A stretch of 64,000 bases of DNA from Candidatus Schekmanbacteria bacterium (GCA_016188575.1 JACPHN010000150.1:1-64000); one strand, 5' to 3'. Positions 22,609 through 31,810 are shown, counted from the stretch's first letter. The notes: generated from the sequence alone by a model not told the origin. Numbers and translations are program-made.

Positions 22609-24020
22609 GAAACGCCCGCAGCGGCGTGCCGCATGGCGCCGTGCTCTTCGAGCTGCGCGCACAGGCTCACCAGATGCTCGAGCACATCGATGTCGGCCCG
22701 ACCGTCAGCGGTGATCGAGCGCAACAGGGACTCGACCGTCGTCTGACCATTGATCGAGCGCAGAAACGGCGCGTCGCTCTGCAGCACCGGAACCACCGCG
22801 CCGTCGGCCAGGTGGAGCTCGAAACGCTGGGCAACGTCGGGACGGTAGCACCACTCGGGCACCGAACCCGGGTGCCAGGCGCTGAAGGCGCGGATCACCT
22901 CGAGCCTTCCGCGCCGGGGCGGTGCCACGTCCGAATCGAGCTCCAGCAGCGCATTGGGATAGGTATGCGTGAAGCCGAGGCGGAGGAAATGGCGGTAAAC
23001 GCTTTCCCCGACTCGCTGCATCTCCGCGTCCCCGAGGCCGGAGTACATGAGGATGGTCAGGCCCAGGCGCGCGAGGAAAGAGTCCGTAACCAGCGTGCGG
23101 CACGGCAGGTACAGAGCCGCGCCGAATTCCGGGTTTTCCTTCAAGAACCGCCGTACCAGCTCGTCCACTCCGGTGCCGGCCTGATCGCCGTAGCCATCGA
23201 AAACGAGGCGAACGCGGCCGGGGCGCGCCAGCACGCGCGGGAGCTCGGTGAGAAACCGCGCCATGAAGTCGGTGCCGGTGGGACCGCTCCCCGAGTACTC
23301 CGGCAGGGCCAGGTCGGGCGGGCAAGGCACGAACGGGGGGTTGCACAGGATCAGGTCGAAGGTCTCACCGGGAGCCAGCGCCGCGAACAGATCGCTACGG
23401 CGAAACTGCACGCGCGCCGCCACGCCGTTGAGCGCCGCGTTGATTTCGGCCACACGGATGGCTTCGGGAAGCAGCTCCAGGCCCACGACGGTCTCCACGC
23501 CCATGCGGGCCGCGGCAGTGATAGCTTGAACCCCACTGCCGCTACAGACGTCCAGCACTGACTTGCCGGGACAGGCCGGAATTCGCTGCGCGAGCGCGTA
23601 GGAATCGGGGCCGAGGTAGACGGCAAAATCGTCCCGTTTCTCCCCGCCCAGAAACCGGTTCACCCAGAAAAATTGCCCTTGATAGGGAACGAGCCTGAAC
23701 GCCTCGAACGAGACGCGATTGGCCTCGCGCGCCACGAGTCCCAGCGAGACGAGCGCCGCCAGGGCTTCCTCTCCGATCAGCGCTGCGATCTCCTCCGCCT
23801 CGGCCGCCTCGCCGAGATAGAAGGTGCGCAGCAGGGCCTGGGCAGTCGGCGACATCCGGTCCAACCCTGCACCGTAGGTGCGCCCGTCCTTTGGCCGAAT
23901 CATGGGACTCTCGAAGTAGGCGGCGCCCCGAAGCGCCTGGTGCATGCCGTCGAAGTGGTTGCTGACCAAGGCGCGGCGAAGCGCATCGAGTGCGGTGATG
24001 GTGGTCTCGGAATACGGCAT
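22605..24020 (-). CDS. Class I SAM-dependent methyltransferase (HemK/RsmC-like fold)
   Basis: A 471-residue protein with an N-terminal ~140-residue domain of unknown role, a central Rossmann methyltransferase domain and a C-terminal extension. Motif I reads VLDVCSGSGVQAITAA and motif IV reads LILCNPPFVPC; the NPPF tetrad is typical of enzymes methylating a nitrogen in nucleobases or glutamine amides. The C-terminal ~130 residues match nothing I recognise. The ATG at 24020 has a GAGGTG box 6 bases upstream. The carboxylase operon follows in the same direction but has its own promoter, so the link may be only positional. The target (rRNA, protein or small molecule) cannot be told from sequence. 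Confidence 0.8.
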   Translation of the reverse strand: MPYSETTITALDALRRALVSNHFDGMHQALRGAAYFESPMIRPKDGRTYGAGLDRMSPTAQALLRTFYLGEAAEAEEIAALIGEEALAALVSLGLVAREANRVSFEAFRLVPYQGQFFWVNRFLGGEKRDDFAVYLGPDSYALAQRIPACPGKSVLDVCSGSGVQAITAAARMGVETVVGLELLPEAIRVAEINAALNGVAARVQFRRSDLFAALAPGETFDLILCNPPFVPCPPDLALPEYSGSGPTGTDFMARFLTELPRVLARPGRVRLVFDGYGDQAGTGVDELVRRFLKENPEFGAALYLPCRTLVTDSFLARLGLTILMYSGLGDAEMQRVGESVYRHFLRLGFTHTYPNALLELDSDVAPPRRGRLEVIRAFSAWHPGSVPEWCYRPDVAQRFELHLADGAVVPVLQSDAPFLRSINGQTTVESLLRSITADGRADIDVLEHLVSLCAQLEEHGAMRHAAAGVS

Positions 24021-24423
24021 GCGGCACACCTCTGTTGGGAGAGCTCGGCCAGGCCAGCGCGCGGCCTGGGCACGAGCCGCCTAATAGCACCGCCTGCGCG
24101 ATGCTGTCGATTACCGCCGCCCGTTTCTCGGTTCGGTCACGCCAGCGGAGAACAGGCGGGGGATTCAGGGGTCGAAGCCTCTTGATTTTCTTCGCGAAGG
24201 CGACTAATTATTTTCGAGTGCGCATGTAGGGCTCGACGTGAAGTGCCCAAGCGCGGAACCGAGTGTGGACGGCCGGCGAGGCGAAGAAGCTCGCAACTCC
24301 GGTCAGATGTGGTCATGTTGTTGTTGTGGTCAAGCCGTCGGGCAGGTGCGCGAAGAAGGGTGAAGGATTCTCTGTACACCCAGGGTGCGTCTGTGCTCCG
24401 CCGGCTGGACGAAGGAGGCGCCC
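24021..24423. other. Divergent intergenic region upstream of the decaheme operon
   Basis: About 400 bases without a gene. It contains GGGGGATTCAGGGG (24164-24177), a weaker relative of the GGATTCAGGCG motif at 14246 and 51233, the palindrome CTTCGCGAAG (24190-24199) inside a candidate promoter, and a leader of over 200 bases before the cytochrome gene. The leader was compared by eye with the cyclic-di-GMP riboswitch consensus and does not match. Confidence 0.4.
24182..24210 (+). promoter_or_regulatory. Possible promoter of the decaheme/porin operon
   Basis: TTGATT (24182-24187) and TAATTA (24205-24210) are 17 bases apart, and the spacer contains the palindrome CTTCGCGAAG. It would leave a 210-base leader before the ATG at 24424. 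It is moderate in quality, and the AT-rich hexamers are unusual for this region. Confidence 0.4.
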
Positions 24424-25353
24424 ATGGGATTTCGAAGCACGGCTATCGTCGGAACGATAGCGCTGGTGCACCTTTTCACCATGTCCGCGGCAACCGCCGC
24501 GGATGACGAGTACGCCGGCGACAAGAGCTGCCTCGAGTGTCACGAAGCTGAGTACAACAGCTATCAGCGGAGTCAGCACGCCGTAACGGCCGATCCTCGC
24601 ACCCCGGCGTCGGAGCACGGGTGCGAGAGCTGCCACGGTCCCAGCAAGAAACATGCCGACAATGACGGCGAGCTAAACGTCGGCGGATTGGTCGGTTTTG
24701 GCGAGCGCGCCGCGGCCTCGGCCGAGACCAAGAGCTCCATGTGCATCAACTGCCATAGCAGCTCCGCGAAGCTGGCGATGTGGCCGGGAAGCACGCACAT
24801 GGGTAACGGCGTCACGTGCTCGAACTGCCACAATCCGCACACCGACAACCCGAAGTCGCTCAAGTACGAAACCGCCGAGGAAGTGTGCAGCGGTTGCCAT
24901 GCCAATGTCGGCTTCGACTTCCAGCGCGTTTCGCATCACCCCGTGCCGGAAGGTCAGATCGGCTGCAACGACTGCCACAACCCCCACGGCACCTCGAACG
25001 ACAAGCTGTTGGTCGGCACAACCACCAACGAGACATGCTACACCTGCCACGCCGACAAGCGCGGACCGTTCCTCTGGGATCACTCGCCGGTGACCGAAGC
25101 GTGCACCACGTGCCACACGCCGCACGGCTCGTCCCACGATCAGCTCCTCGCCGAGAAGGCGCCGCTGCTGTGCCAGCGCTGCCATTCGAACTCCCGCCAC
25201 CCGGGCACCCTGTACGCGCTCAACGCCGACACGACGGCGAACGACTCGGTCTACGTGTCGCTCAACAACCGCGCTATATACCGCGGTTGCGTCAACTGCC
25301 ATAGCGCGATCCACGGCAGCAACCACCCGTCCGGCAAGACGCTGGCCCGTTAG
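24424..25353 (+). CDS. Periplasmic decaheme c-type cytochrome (MtrA/DmsE/PioA-like)
   Basis: A 309-residue protein with a signal peptide (MGFRSTAIVGTIALVHLFTMSAATA) and exactly ten CXXCH heme motifs (CLECH, CESCH, CINCH, CSNCH, CSGCH, CNDCH, CYTCH, CTTCH, CQRCH, CVNCH). Size and heme count equal those of MtrA/DmsE cytochromes, which insert into an outer-membrane barrel and carry electrons across the outer membrane. The barrel is encoded 16 bases downstream. The ATG at 24424 has a GGAGG box about 7 bases upstream and is preferred over an earlier in-frame ATG at 24385 because it starts the signal peptide. The electron direction (out to minerals, or in from iron) cannot be read from this gene. 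Confidence 0.92.
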   Translation: MGFRSTAIVGTIALVHLFTMSAATAADDEYAGDKSCLECHEAEYNSYQRSQHAVTADPRTPASEHGCESCHGPSKKHADNDGELNVGGLVGFGERAAASAETKSSMCINCHSSSAKLAMWPGSTHMGNGVTCSNCHNPHTDNPKSLKYETAEEVCSGCHANVGFDFQRVSHHPVPEGQIGCNDCHNPHGTSNDKLLVGTTTNETCYTCHADKRGPFLWDHSPVTEACTTCHTPHGSSHDQLLAEKAPLLCQRCHSNSRHPGTLYALNADTTANDSVYVSLNNRAIYRGCVNCHSAIHGSNHPSGKTLAR

Positions 25354-25369
25354 GTAGAGGAGGTAAGAC

Positions 25370-27616
25370 ATGAAGTCATACAAGATCGTTTCGATTCTTG
25401 CAGCCCTCGTCCTTCTCGCCGGAACGGTCGTGGCCGCCGAGGAAGAGAAAAAAGAGGGAGACGAACAGGCCGCAGCGGCAACCGAGGAAACCCAGATCTG
25501 GGGCGAGCAAACTCTGGACATCACCGGCATCGACTCGGAAGGTGACGAGGCCAAACGCCAGGAATTCGCCGACGAGACGGACGGCGTCCACGGCAAAACC
25601 AAGGTCGCTTCGCGCAACAACAAGAACGGCTACTACTCCAGCGCGCGCGCCAAAGTCGGCACCGAGAACGACAGCTCGCTGTCGGTGCGCGTCGGCAAGC
25701 AAGGCAAGGTCGCCCTGGCGGCGGACTACAAGAAGGCGCCGCACCACTTCGCGTCGGACGCGCAAACACTCTATGGCGGCGTGGGCACGGCCAACTTGGA
25801 GCTTCCCGACGGCATGCAGGCGGACCTCGCGGCCACGCCCGCGGCGGATCGGCCCGCCAAGATGCTCAACATGTACCTCCCGGCAGTGCACCACTTCGCC
25901 GTCGAGAGCTTCCGGGAACGCGGCAATCTCGAGCTGAGAATCGCCGCCACCGACCCGGTACAGCTCACGTTCGGCGTGAAGAAGGAACGCAAGTCGGGGA
26001 CTCGGCCCATGTTTGCGAGCTTCGGATTCGGCAACACGATCGAGGTGCCGCTACCTGTCGAGTACTCGACGCTGACGCCGTCGCTAACCGCGGCATACGC
26101 CACCTCCTTCATGCAGGTGAGCCTCGGTTACACCATCTCCCAGTTCGATAACCGCAACGACGCCTTCACCTGGGACGATCCTTACCGCGCGGATACCTTT
26201 GGCCGCCTGGCGCCCCCGCCGGACAACGAGGCCTCGATGCTCAAGCTGACCGCGGCGTTCAACAAGATCCCCGGCAACAGCGCGCTGATGGTCGTGGCCG
26301 CCATGGGCGAGAACAAACAGGACGAAAAGCTCCAGGCGTACACCAGCGTGCCCACGACGATCACCGGAACGGAACTGGACGCCTCGGACCCGGCGAATCT
26401 TCCCGCCGATTCGGCGAACGCCAAGGTCGACACCAAGCTGTATCAGCTCCGCTTCACCTCTCACCCGGTCAGGCTCGTCAGCTTCACGGCCGGCTTCCGC
26501 CGCTACGAGTACGAAAACAAGTCCGAGCACATCACCTTCCCGGGAAACGTCCGCATGGACGGCGGCACATGGACGGCCTCCGAGGCCTCGACCGAGCCGA
26601 TCAGCCGCACGTTCGATTCGTTCAAGCTCGGCGCCGACCTTCATCTGACCAACAAGACCGCCGTGCAGGCGGGCTACGAGCTGGCGAAGATCGAGCGCGA
26701 GGGGCAGGAAGTCGAGCAATCGGACGAGAACATCTTCCGTCTCGGTCTGTCATCCCGGCCGGCCGACTGGTTCTTCCTGCGCACCTCGCTGTCCTACGGC
26801 GACCGAACCGGTGACTACGACTTCCGTGTGCCCTTCGAGCACCTGACCGGCAACCCGCCGCAGCTTCCGTGGTTGCGCAAGTACGATCAGGCCGATCGCA
26901 AGCAGACGGACTTCACGGTGATCACTACCGCGTCGCCGAACGAGTTCCTGCGACTCAACGCCACGATCAACTGGCTGAAGAACGACTTTGCCGACTCGAG
27001 CTTCGGCTTGCTTGACGACCAGACCCAGGGGATCACCCTCGGACTGGACTGGTCGCCCGCGGAGACCGTGAGCCTCATGGCGTCGGTGGCGTACGACAAC
27101 GCCGAGAACAACCAGAAGGCCCGGCAGTGGACGCCGAATGGGCCCGCCGATCCGTACACGGGAACGACCGATGAGGAGTCGCCGAGCAACTGGACCGCCA
27201 AGACGACGCAGGACACCACGACGCTGGACGTCGGGCTGCGGTGGGGCGTGAGCCAGGACGTGGTGGACCTCAACCTCGGGTATACGTACTCGACGACAGA
27301 TGGCCAGATCGACATCGCGAGCGCCGTGGGCGGCACGACGGACACCAACAATTTCCGGCCCGCCAACTTCAGCGCCGTCGACGATGCTGACTATCAGCGC
27401 GCCGGGGCTTCCGTCGATTTTCACGCCGCGGAACGCGTCACGCTCACCTTCGGCGTGCGCTACGAGGAGCTCGACCTGTCGGATTACAACCTGAACGGCG
27501 TCACGCTTCTGCCGCTTACGAAGACGGGTGGCTCCCAGTCCATCCTGACCATGAACACCCTGTCCAACGACTTCGAGGCGAGCAGCGTCTTCGGAGCGCT
27601 CAAGGTCGGGTTCTAA
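25370..27616 (+). CDS. MtrB/PioB-family outer-membrane porin for the decaheme cytochrome
   Basis: A 748-residue beta-barrel with a signal peptide (cleavage near TVVAAEE) and an acidic N-terminal segment. The rest is long amphipathic strands typical of the 26-stranded MtrB/PioB family, with recurring strand pairs such as SLGYTISQFDNRNDAFTWDDPY and a terminal KVGF. It houses the decaheme cytochrome so that electrons cross the outer membrane. The N-terminal CXXC found in Shewanella MtrB is absent, as I see no cysteine pair there. The GAGGAGG box and 16-base gap to the cytochrome gene show a two-gene operon. No outer-surface cytochrome follows. Confidence 0.9.
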   Translation: MKSYKIVSILAALVLLAGTVVAAEEEKKEGDEQAAAATEETQIWGEQTLDITGIDSEGDEAKRQEFADETDGVHGKTKVASRNNKNGYYSSARAKVGTENDSSLSVRVGKQGKVALAADYKKAPHHFASDAQTLYGGVGTANLELPDGMQADLAATPAADRPAKMLNMYLPAVHHFAVESFRERGNLELRIAATDPVQLTFGVKKERKSGTRPMFASFGFGNTIEVPLPVEYSTLTPSLTAAYATSFMQVSLGYTISQFDNRNDAFTWDDPYRADTFGRLAPPPDNEASMLKLTAAFNKIPGNSALMVVAAMGENKQDEKLQAYTSVPTTITGTELDASDPANLPADSANAKVDTKLYQLRFTSHPVRLVSFTAGFRRYEYENKSEHITFPGNVRMDGGTWTASEASTEPISRTFDSFKLGADLHLTNKTAVQAGYELAKIEREGQEVEQSDENIFRLGLSSRPADWFFLRTSLSYGDRTGDYDFRVPFEHLTGNPPQLPWLRKYDQADRKQTDFTVITTASPNEFLRLNATINWLKNDFADSSFGLLDDQTQGITLGLDWSPAETVSLMASVAYDNAENNQKARQWTPNGPADPYTGTTDEESPSNWTAKTTQDTTTLDVGLRWGVSQDVVDLNLGYTYSTTDGQIDIASAVGGTTDTNNFRPANFSAVDDADYQRAGASVDFHAAERVTLTFGVRYEELDLSDYNLNGVTLLPLTKTGGSQSILTMNTLSNDFEASSVFGALKVGF

Positions 27617-27640
27617 CCCCCCCCACCCCAACCCTCCCCC

Positions 27641-27738
27641 CTCCTGCGGTGGGAGGGGACTCAAGTAGCTCCTCTCGCCTGCGGGGAGAGGGGGACTCAA
27701 GTGCCTCCTCTCGCCTGCGGCGGGAGGTACTTGAGTCC
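27641..27738. repeat. Tandem GC-rich repeat ending in a hairpin, likely terminator
   Basis: Three imperfect copies of a unit CTCCTCTCGCCTGCGG-GGGAGG-ACTCAAGT lie between two converging genes (starting near 27641, 27669 and 27705). The end of copy two and the inverted end of copy three form a perfect 10-base stem, GGACTCAAGT (27693-27702) with ACTTGAGTCC (27729-27738), with an inner CCTCC/GGAGG stem. It probably ends transcription from both sides. No T-tract is present. Confidence 0.5.
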
Positions 27739-27764
27739 GCAGCTTCCAGCCGGCCGGACGGCGC

Positions 27765-29006
27765 CTAGACGTGGCGCACGTGGATGACGGTCACGTCGTC
27801 CCCCATTGCCTGGGAGCGCTCGACTTTCGCGCAATAGCCGCCCTCGCCCTTGAACAGCCGATCGTAGAACGTCTCGTCCAGCGTCGGTTTCGAGGCGATG
27901 TCGCCATAGTAGACGAGGTTCATCAAGCCGATCGCGCCGCCTTCGGCCAGGTACGACACGTTATTCTGGGCACGGCCATACATGCCCAGGTGCCCGATGC
28001 TTTCGTAGTCATCGTGGAGGATGAACTCCGCGCCGCGCGTGGAGACCTCGCGGACCTGCCACCGGCCCCACCCCAGGGCGTTTGCCGCCGCCGTCATGCC
28101 GTGAACCCAGTGCTCGCGGGTCGTCAAGTTTGGGCGAATCAGCGCGTCCCACTCCGATGAGGTCATGATGCCGCCGAAGGTATTGAAGGCGCACACGTGG
28201 CCGGCCTCGATCAGCAGCGGCTCGACGACTTCACGCCCCGCATCGCCGAACTGCGCGATCGCCGAGCGCAGGAACTCGAAGCTGATGCGATTGTAGTAGT
28301 TGGCGTAGTGCCGCGTTAGGAAAACCCCAAATGCCGGGATGACGCCGTTCGCGTCGCCGACGATTTCCATTCCCGTAAGCGCCCCAAAGATCCCCTCGTA
28401 GTCCACGGGGGCGGTATCGATGGACCGGGGCCGATGCTCCGTGAGCGGCCCGGCACCGACCGGCGCAAAAACGGGATAGTTGGCGGCAGCGCGCGCCAGC
28501 TCAAAGATGCAGGTCGGGCTCTCGCTACTGGCGCGACAGGTTTCATGGCTCACGTTGAAGGAGCCGTTTGGCAGGCCGAAAACGGCGGCCGCGGCGCCGG
28601 CCAACCACCCCGACGCGAACAGGCACACGGGCGAAGAGGCGCCGTGCCACTTGGCCCGCCACGCCATCGCATAGTGTGAGCTCGTCGTGGCGACCGACCC
28701 CCCGTCCGGTCCGAGACTCGAAAGATCGAAGGTGCCGAAACCCGCCCACCGGTAGAGCTCCGAAGCCACCGCCATGCGCTCAGCGGCGGACTCCAGGTGC
28801 AGCTCGCGGAACAGGGACAAAAGCTGGGCGTGCGCGACTTCGGCGGCGCCACCGATCAGGAAGGGGCGGCTCTCGATATAGTAAGCGTCCTGTATGGAAC
28901 GTTGCAGGAACGTATTGTAATGGTGGCAGTGAAATAGCATCGGCTCACCGCCGACAAAGCAACGGCGGTGGGCGGCGTCGAGAATTGCGGGGAAGCTGGT
29001 CGACAT
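27765..29006 (-). CDS. Protein with two V4R (4-vinyl-reductase-like) domains
   Basis: A 413-residue soluble protein. The first domain (residues about 80-175) shows the V4R pattern: a glycine-rich start GFGTFDL, a PVCLFASGWLAGAAAAVFG strand-helix, and an ETCRASSESPTCIFEL end with two cysteines. The second half (residues about 300-413) repeats a related fold and ends ERSQAMGDDVTVIHVRHV. V4R domains bind small molecules or metals; they sense aromatics in XylR/DmpR regulators and occur in bacteriochlorophyll enzymes. No DNA-binding or output domain is present here. The ATG has a GGAGAG box 7 bases upstream. The gene converges on the decaheme operon, so a shared job is only a guess. Confidence 0.6.
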   Translation of the reverse strand: MSTSFPAILDAAHRRCFVGGEPMLFHCHHYNTFLQRSIQDAYYIESRPFLIGGAAEVAHAQLLSLFRELHLESAAERMAVASELYRWAGFGTFDLSSLGPDGGSVATTSSHYAMAWRAKWHGASSPVCLFASGWLAGAAAAVFGLPNGSFNVSHETCRASSESPTCIFELARAAANYPVFAPVGAGPLTEHRPRSIDTAPVDYEGIFGALTGMEIVGDANGVIPAFGVFLTRHYANYYNRISFEFLRSAIAQFGDAGREVVEPLLIEAGHVCAFNTFGGIMTSSEWDALIRPNLTTREHWVHGMTAAANALGWGRWQVREVSTRGAEFILHDDYESIGHLGMYGRAQNNVSYLAEGGAIGLMNLVYYGDIASKPTLDETFYDRLFKGEGGYCAKVERSQAMGDDVTVIHVRHV

Positions 29007-29079
29007 TTATGACTCTCCTGATTCGGGTCGGTTATACCTCGTGCTCCTCTCGGTTCGGTGAGACGAGCTCACCTCGCGA

Positions 29080-29292
29080 CTAGTTGGGGCAGGGCTTGCC
29101 CACAACAGCCTCGGCGGCCTTCCTCACTTCCGCGAGGAACTCGCGCGAACAAGCGGTTTTCGGGTTCACCGCGGCGAGGATGACTCCTTCTCTGAGAGCA
29201 TTGGGCAGCACGAAGACTCGTATGCGGTCGACGGCTTTCACCTCTCCGTTTTCCTTGGCCCACTGCAGCACCTCGTACAGCGTCTTTGGCAT
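29080..29292 (-). CDS. Small protein of unknown function (70 residues)
   Basis: A 70-residue soluble protein: MPKTLYEVLQWAKENGEVKA, a hydrophobic strand RVFVLPN, a second strand GVILAAVNP, and a helix ending VGKPCPN with one other cysteine upstream. I recognise no family. The start is well supported by GGAAGGAG about 7 bases upstream of ATG 29292. It lies 73 bases downstream of the V4R gene start, on the same strand but upstream in transcription, so it may be the first gene of a two-gene unit with the V4R gene. Confidence 0.55.
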   Translation of the reverse strand: MPKTLYEVLQWAKENGEVKAVDRIRVFVLPNALREGVILAAVNPKTACSREFLAEVRKAAEAVVGKPCPN

Positions 29293-29512
29293 GAGAACGC
29301 TCCTTCCGATTGGGGATTTCTGGGGGAGTGGACGCCTGTCGGCGGCTATCATATTCCGTGTGCCGCGGGCGCGCAAACAGCGCGCGCAGGCAGTGGACAC
29401 AGGCCGCCACGGCATCTTGCGCAGGCGCGGACATGTCAGTAGAGTCAGCAAGACGCGGCGCACTGCTACGTCACTTCTTCGATACGCGACTTCCGTCTTC
29501 CCCGAGCAAGCC

Positions 29513-31810
29513 ATGGATGAGCTCGTCGTCGAATTCCTGACCGAGAGCAAGGAAATGCTCGACACTGTCGAGAATGACCTCATCGCCCTTGAGAACGACC
29601 CGAGTCAGAGCCGGCAACTGATCCCCGCCATTTTTCGCGCCGTCCACACGGTGAAGGGAACGACGGGCTTTTTCGGCTTCAGCAAGCTCGAGTCGGTGGC
29701 CCACGTGGCTGAAAACCTGCTCAGCGCGTTACGTGATGGGGTCATTCCCTTGACCGCCGAACGTTCCACGCTCCTGCTGCGCTTTGTGGACTCGGGCCGA
29801 AAGCTGCTCCAGAACATCGAGCAGTGCGGCGCGGAGGGCGATTTCGACTTCTCGGAGCTCGAGGAACGGCTGACAGCGGCGGTGTCGAACCGGGCGGACG
29901 GCGGTGCGGCGAGCGCCGCTCTCATACCCGCAACGGCACCGGCAGTCGCTCGGCCAGCCGAGGCCGCAGCCGTATTCGCACCGGAAACCGCCGTCGCCCC
30001 GGTGCCCGCGCAAGCTCCGGTATCCGCGCCGGTGACGATCGAGGAAGAAGCCGACGAGGCGGCCGCGCCGGAGCAACGAACGGACGCGGGAGACGGCGGC
30101 GGGGGCGCCAGGAAAGGTCCCCAGTCCGACGGCACTGTCCGCGTCAGGGTGGAAATTCTGGACAAGCTCATGAATCTCGTCGGGGAGCTCGTCCTGGCGA
30201 GAAACGAGCTCCTGGAGCTGACCACCATCCATGAGGCGGAGCCGTTCCAGGCCACGGCGCAGCGCCTCAGCCTGGTCACCAGCGAGCTCCAGGAGCAAGT
30301 CATGAACGCGCGGATGCAGCCCATCAAGGGGCTGTTCAACCGTATCCCCAGGATCGTGCGGGATGTCGCGTTCAAGAGCCAGAAGCTCGTAACCCTGGGC
30401 ATGGAAGGCGAGAACACGGAGCTCGACAAGGCACTGCTCGAGGCCCTGGCTGATCCACTCACACATCTCGTGAGAAATTCCGTCGATCATGGCATCGAGA
30501 CCCCGGAGACGCGGGCGCAGCTCGGCAAACCGCTCGAGGGGCATCTGCTGCTGCGCGCCAACCACGAAGGCGGACAAGTCGTCGTCGAAGTGGTCGACGA
30601 TGGCGCGGGCATCGACACGGACAAGATTCGCCGAAAGGCCGTGGAAAAGGGATTGCTCTCGGCCGAGCGCGCTGCGCAGCTCAGCAACCGGGAAGCGCTC
30701 GACATTATTTTTCTCGCAGGGTTCTCCACGGCAAAAGCGGTGACGAACATCTCCGGCCGCGGTGTCGGCATGGACGTCGTGCGCTCGAATATCGACCGCA
30801 TCGGCGGCAGCGTCGAGCTGTCGAGCACCCCTGGACAGGGAACGAACGTGCGGATCAACCTGCCGCTGACCCTGGCGATTATCCCGGCGCTGATCGTAAT
30901 CAGCGACGAGCAGCGCTTCGCCATACCCCAGGCCAGCGTGCTCGAGCTCCTGTGCCTCGGGCAGGGCGGCAGCCATTCGGAGATCGAATACATCCACGGC
31001 ACGCCGGTGTACCGCCTGCGCGGGAAGCTGCTGCCGCTGGTCCATCTCAATCGGCTGCTCGGGCTGGACAAGAGCGGCGAGCCGGCGGCGGCGCGCGAGG
31101 TCGGCGCCACGATTGTGGTGCTCCACGCCAATGACAGCAAGTTCGGCCTGGTCGTGGATGACGTCCTGGACACGGTCGAAATCGTGGTCAAGCCGCTCTC
31201 GCGACAGCTCAAGCGACTCGCCATCTACTCCGGCGCCACGATCATGGGGGACGGGAAGGTGGCGTTGATTCTGGATGTGCACGCGCTGGGCCGGCGCGGT
31301 GGCCTCGCCGCAGGCGCGCGCGAACATTTGTTCGCGGAGCACGCGGGCGCGGTGGTCGCCGAGCACGACGAAAAGCATGCGATCGTGCTTTTTCGGGGGC
31401 CAGACGACGCGCGCATGGCGATCCCGCTCGGCGTCGTGTCCCGACTCGAGGAAATCCCCGCCAAGTCGGTGCAGACCATCGGCGGCCAGTCGTACATCCA
31501 GTACCGGAATCGCATTCTTCCCCTGGCACGCATCAATGACGTGGTCGTGGAGCGTCGCCAGGCTCCAAGGCTGGCGGACGGCGCCAACGAGAACAAGGGA
31601 CCCGATCTCGTCCACCTGGTGGTGCTCGCCGATCGCACCCGGATGGTCGGGCTGGTCGTCGACGCCATCCTGGATGTTTCCGACGAATCCCTGGCGGTGC
31701 GCGGTCCGTCCAGCCGCGGTGGTGTCGTCTTCACCGCGCTGGTACAGGATCGCGTCACGGAGATGCTGGATACCGAGATCATTCTCGGGTTCGCCGGAGC
31801 GCGGGCGTAA
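29513..31810 (+). CDS. cheA: Chemotaxis histidine kinase CheA with two CheW-like domains
   Basis: A 765-residue kinase. The N-terminal Hpt domain has the phosphorylated histidine at residue 45 (AVHTVKGTTGFF). An Ala/Pro-rich linker (about residues 140-200) takes the place of a recognisable CheY-binding P2 domain. Then come the dimerisation helices, the ATPase domain (HLVRNSVDHGIETPE, DDGAGID, GFSTAK, SGRGVGMDVV) and a CheW-like domain, followed by a second CheW-like domain (SRLEEIPAKSVQTIGG, ILPLARINDVV), so the protein carries two in tandem. It phosphorylates response regulators in answer to receptors. It begins the cheA-cheW-receptor-cheB-cheR set. The ATG at 29513 starts the Hpt domain; its ribosome-binding site is weak, so an upstream start is possible. 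Confidence 0.9.
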   Translation: MDELVVEFLTESKEMLDTVENDLIALENDPSQSRQLIPAIFRAVHTVKGTTGFFGFSKLESVAHVAENLLSALRDGVIPLTAERSTLLLRFVDSGRKLLQNIEQCGAEGDFDFSELEERLTAAVSNRADGGAASAALIPATAPAVARPAEAAAVFAPETAVAPVPAQAPVSAPVTIEEEADEAAAPEQRTDAGDGGGGARKGPQSDGTVRVRVEILDKLMNLVGELVLARNELLELTTIHEAEPFQATAQRLSLVTSELQEQVMNARMQPIKGLFNRIPRIVRDVAFKSQKLVTLGMEGENTELDKALLEALADPLTHLVRNSVDHGIETPETRAQLGKPLEGHLLLRANHEGGQVVVEVVDDGAGIDTDKIRRKAVEKGLLSAERAAQLSNREALDIIFLAGFSTAKAVTNISGRGVGMDVVRSNIDRIGGSVELSSTPGQGTNVRINLPLTLAIIPALIVISDEQRFAIPQASVLELLCLGQGGSHSEIEYIHGTPVYRLRGKLLPLVHLNRLLGLDKSGEPAAAREVGATIVVLHANDSKFGLVVDDVLDTVEIVVKPLSRQLKRLAIYSGATIMGDGKVALILDVHALGRRGGLAAGAREHLFAEHAGAVVAEHDEKHAIVLFRGPDDARMAIPLGVVSRLEEIPAKSVQTIGGQSYIQYRNRILPLARINDVVVERRQAPRLADGANENKGPDLVHLVVLADRTRMVGLVVDAILDVSDESLAVRGPSSRGGVVFTALVQDRVTEMLDTEIILGFAGARA

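Noticed and set aside
24205-24423. A cyclic-di-GMP (GEMM) riboswitch in the long leader of the decaheme operon
   Set aside because: Such switches precede similar operons in other bacteria, but the conserved core and tetraloop-receptor elements are not found here.
27641-27738. A CRISPR array at the tandem repeats after the porin gene
   Set aside because: There are only three imperfect units with no spacers of equal length; they form a hairpin, and no cas gene is near.
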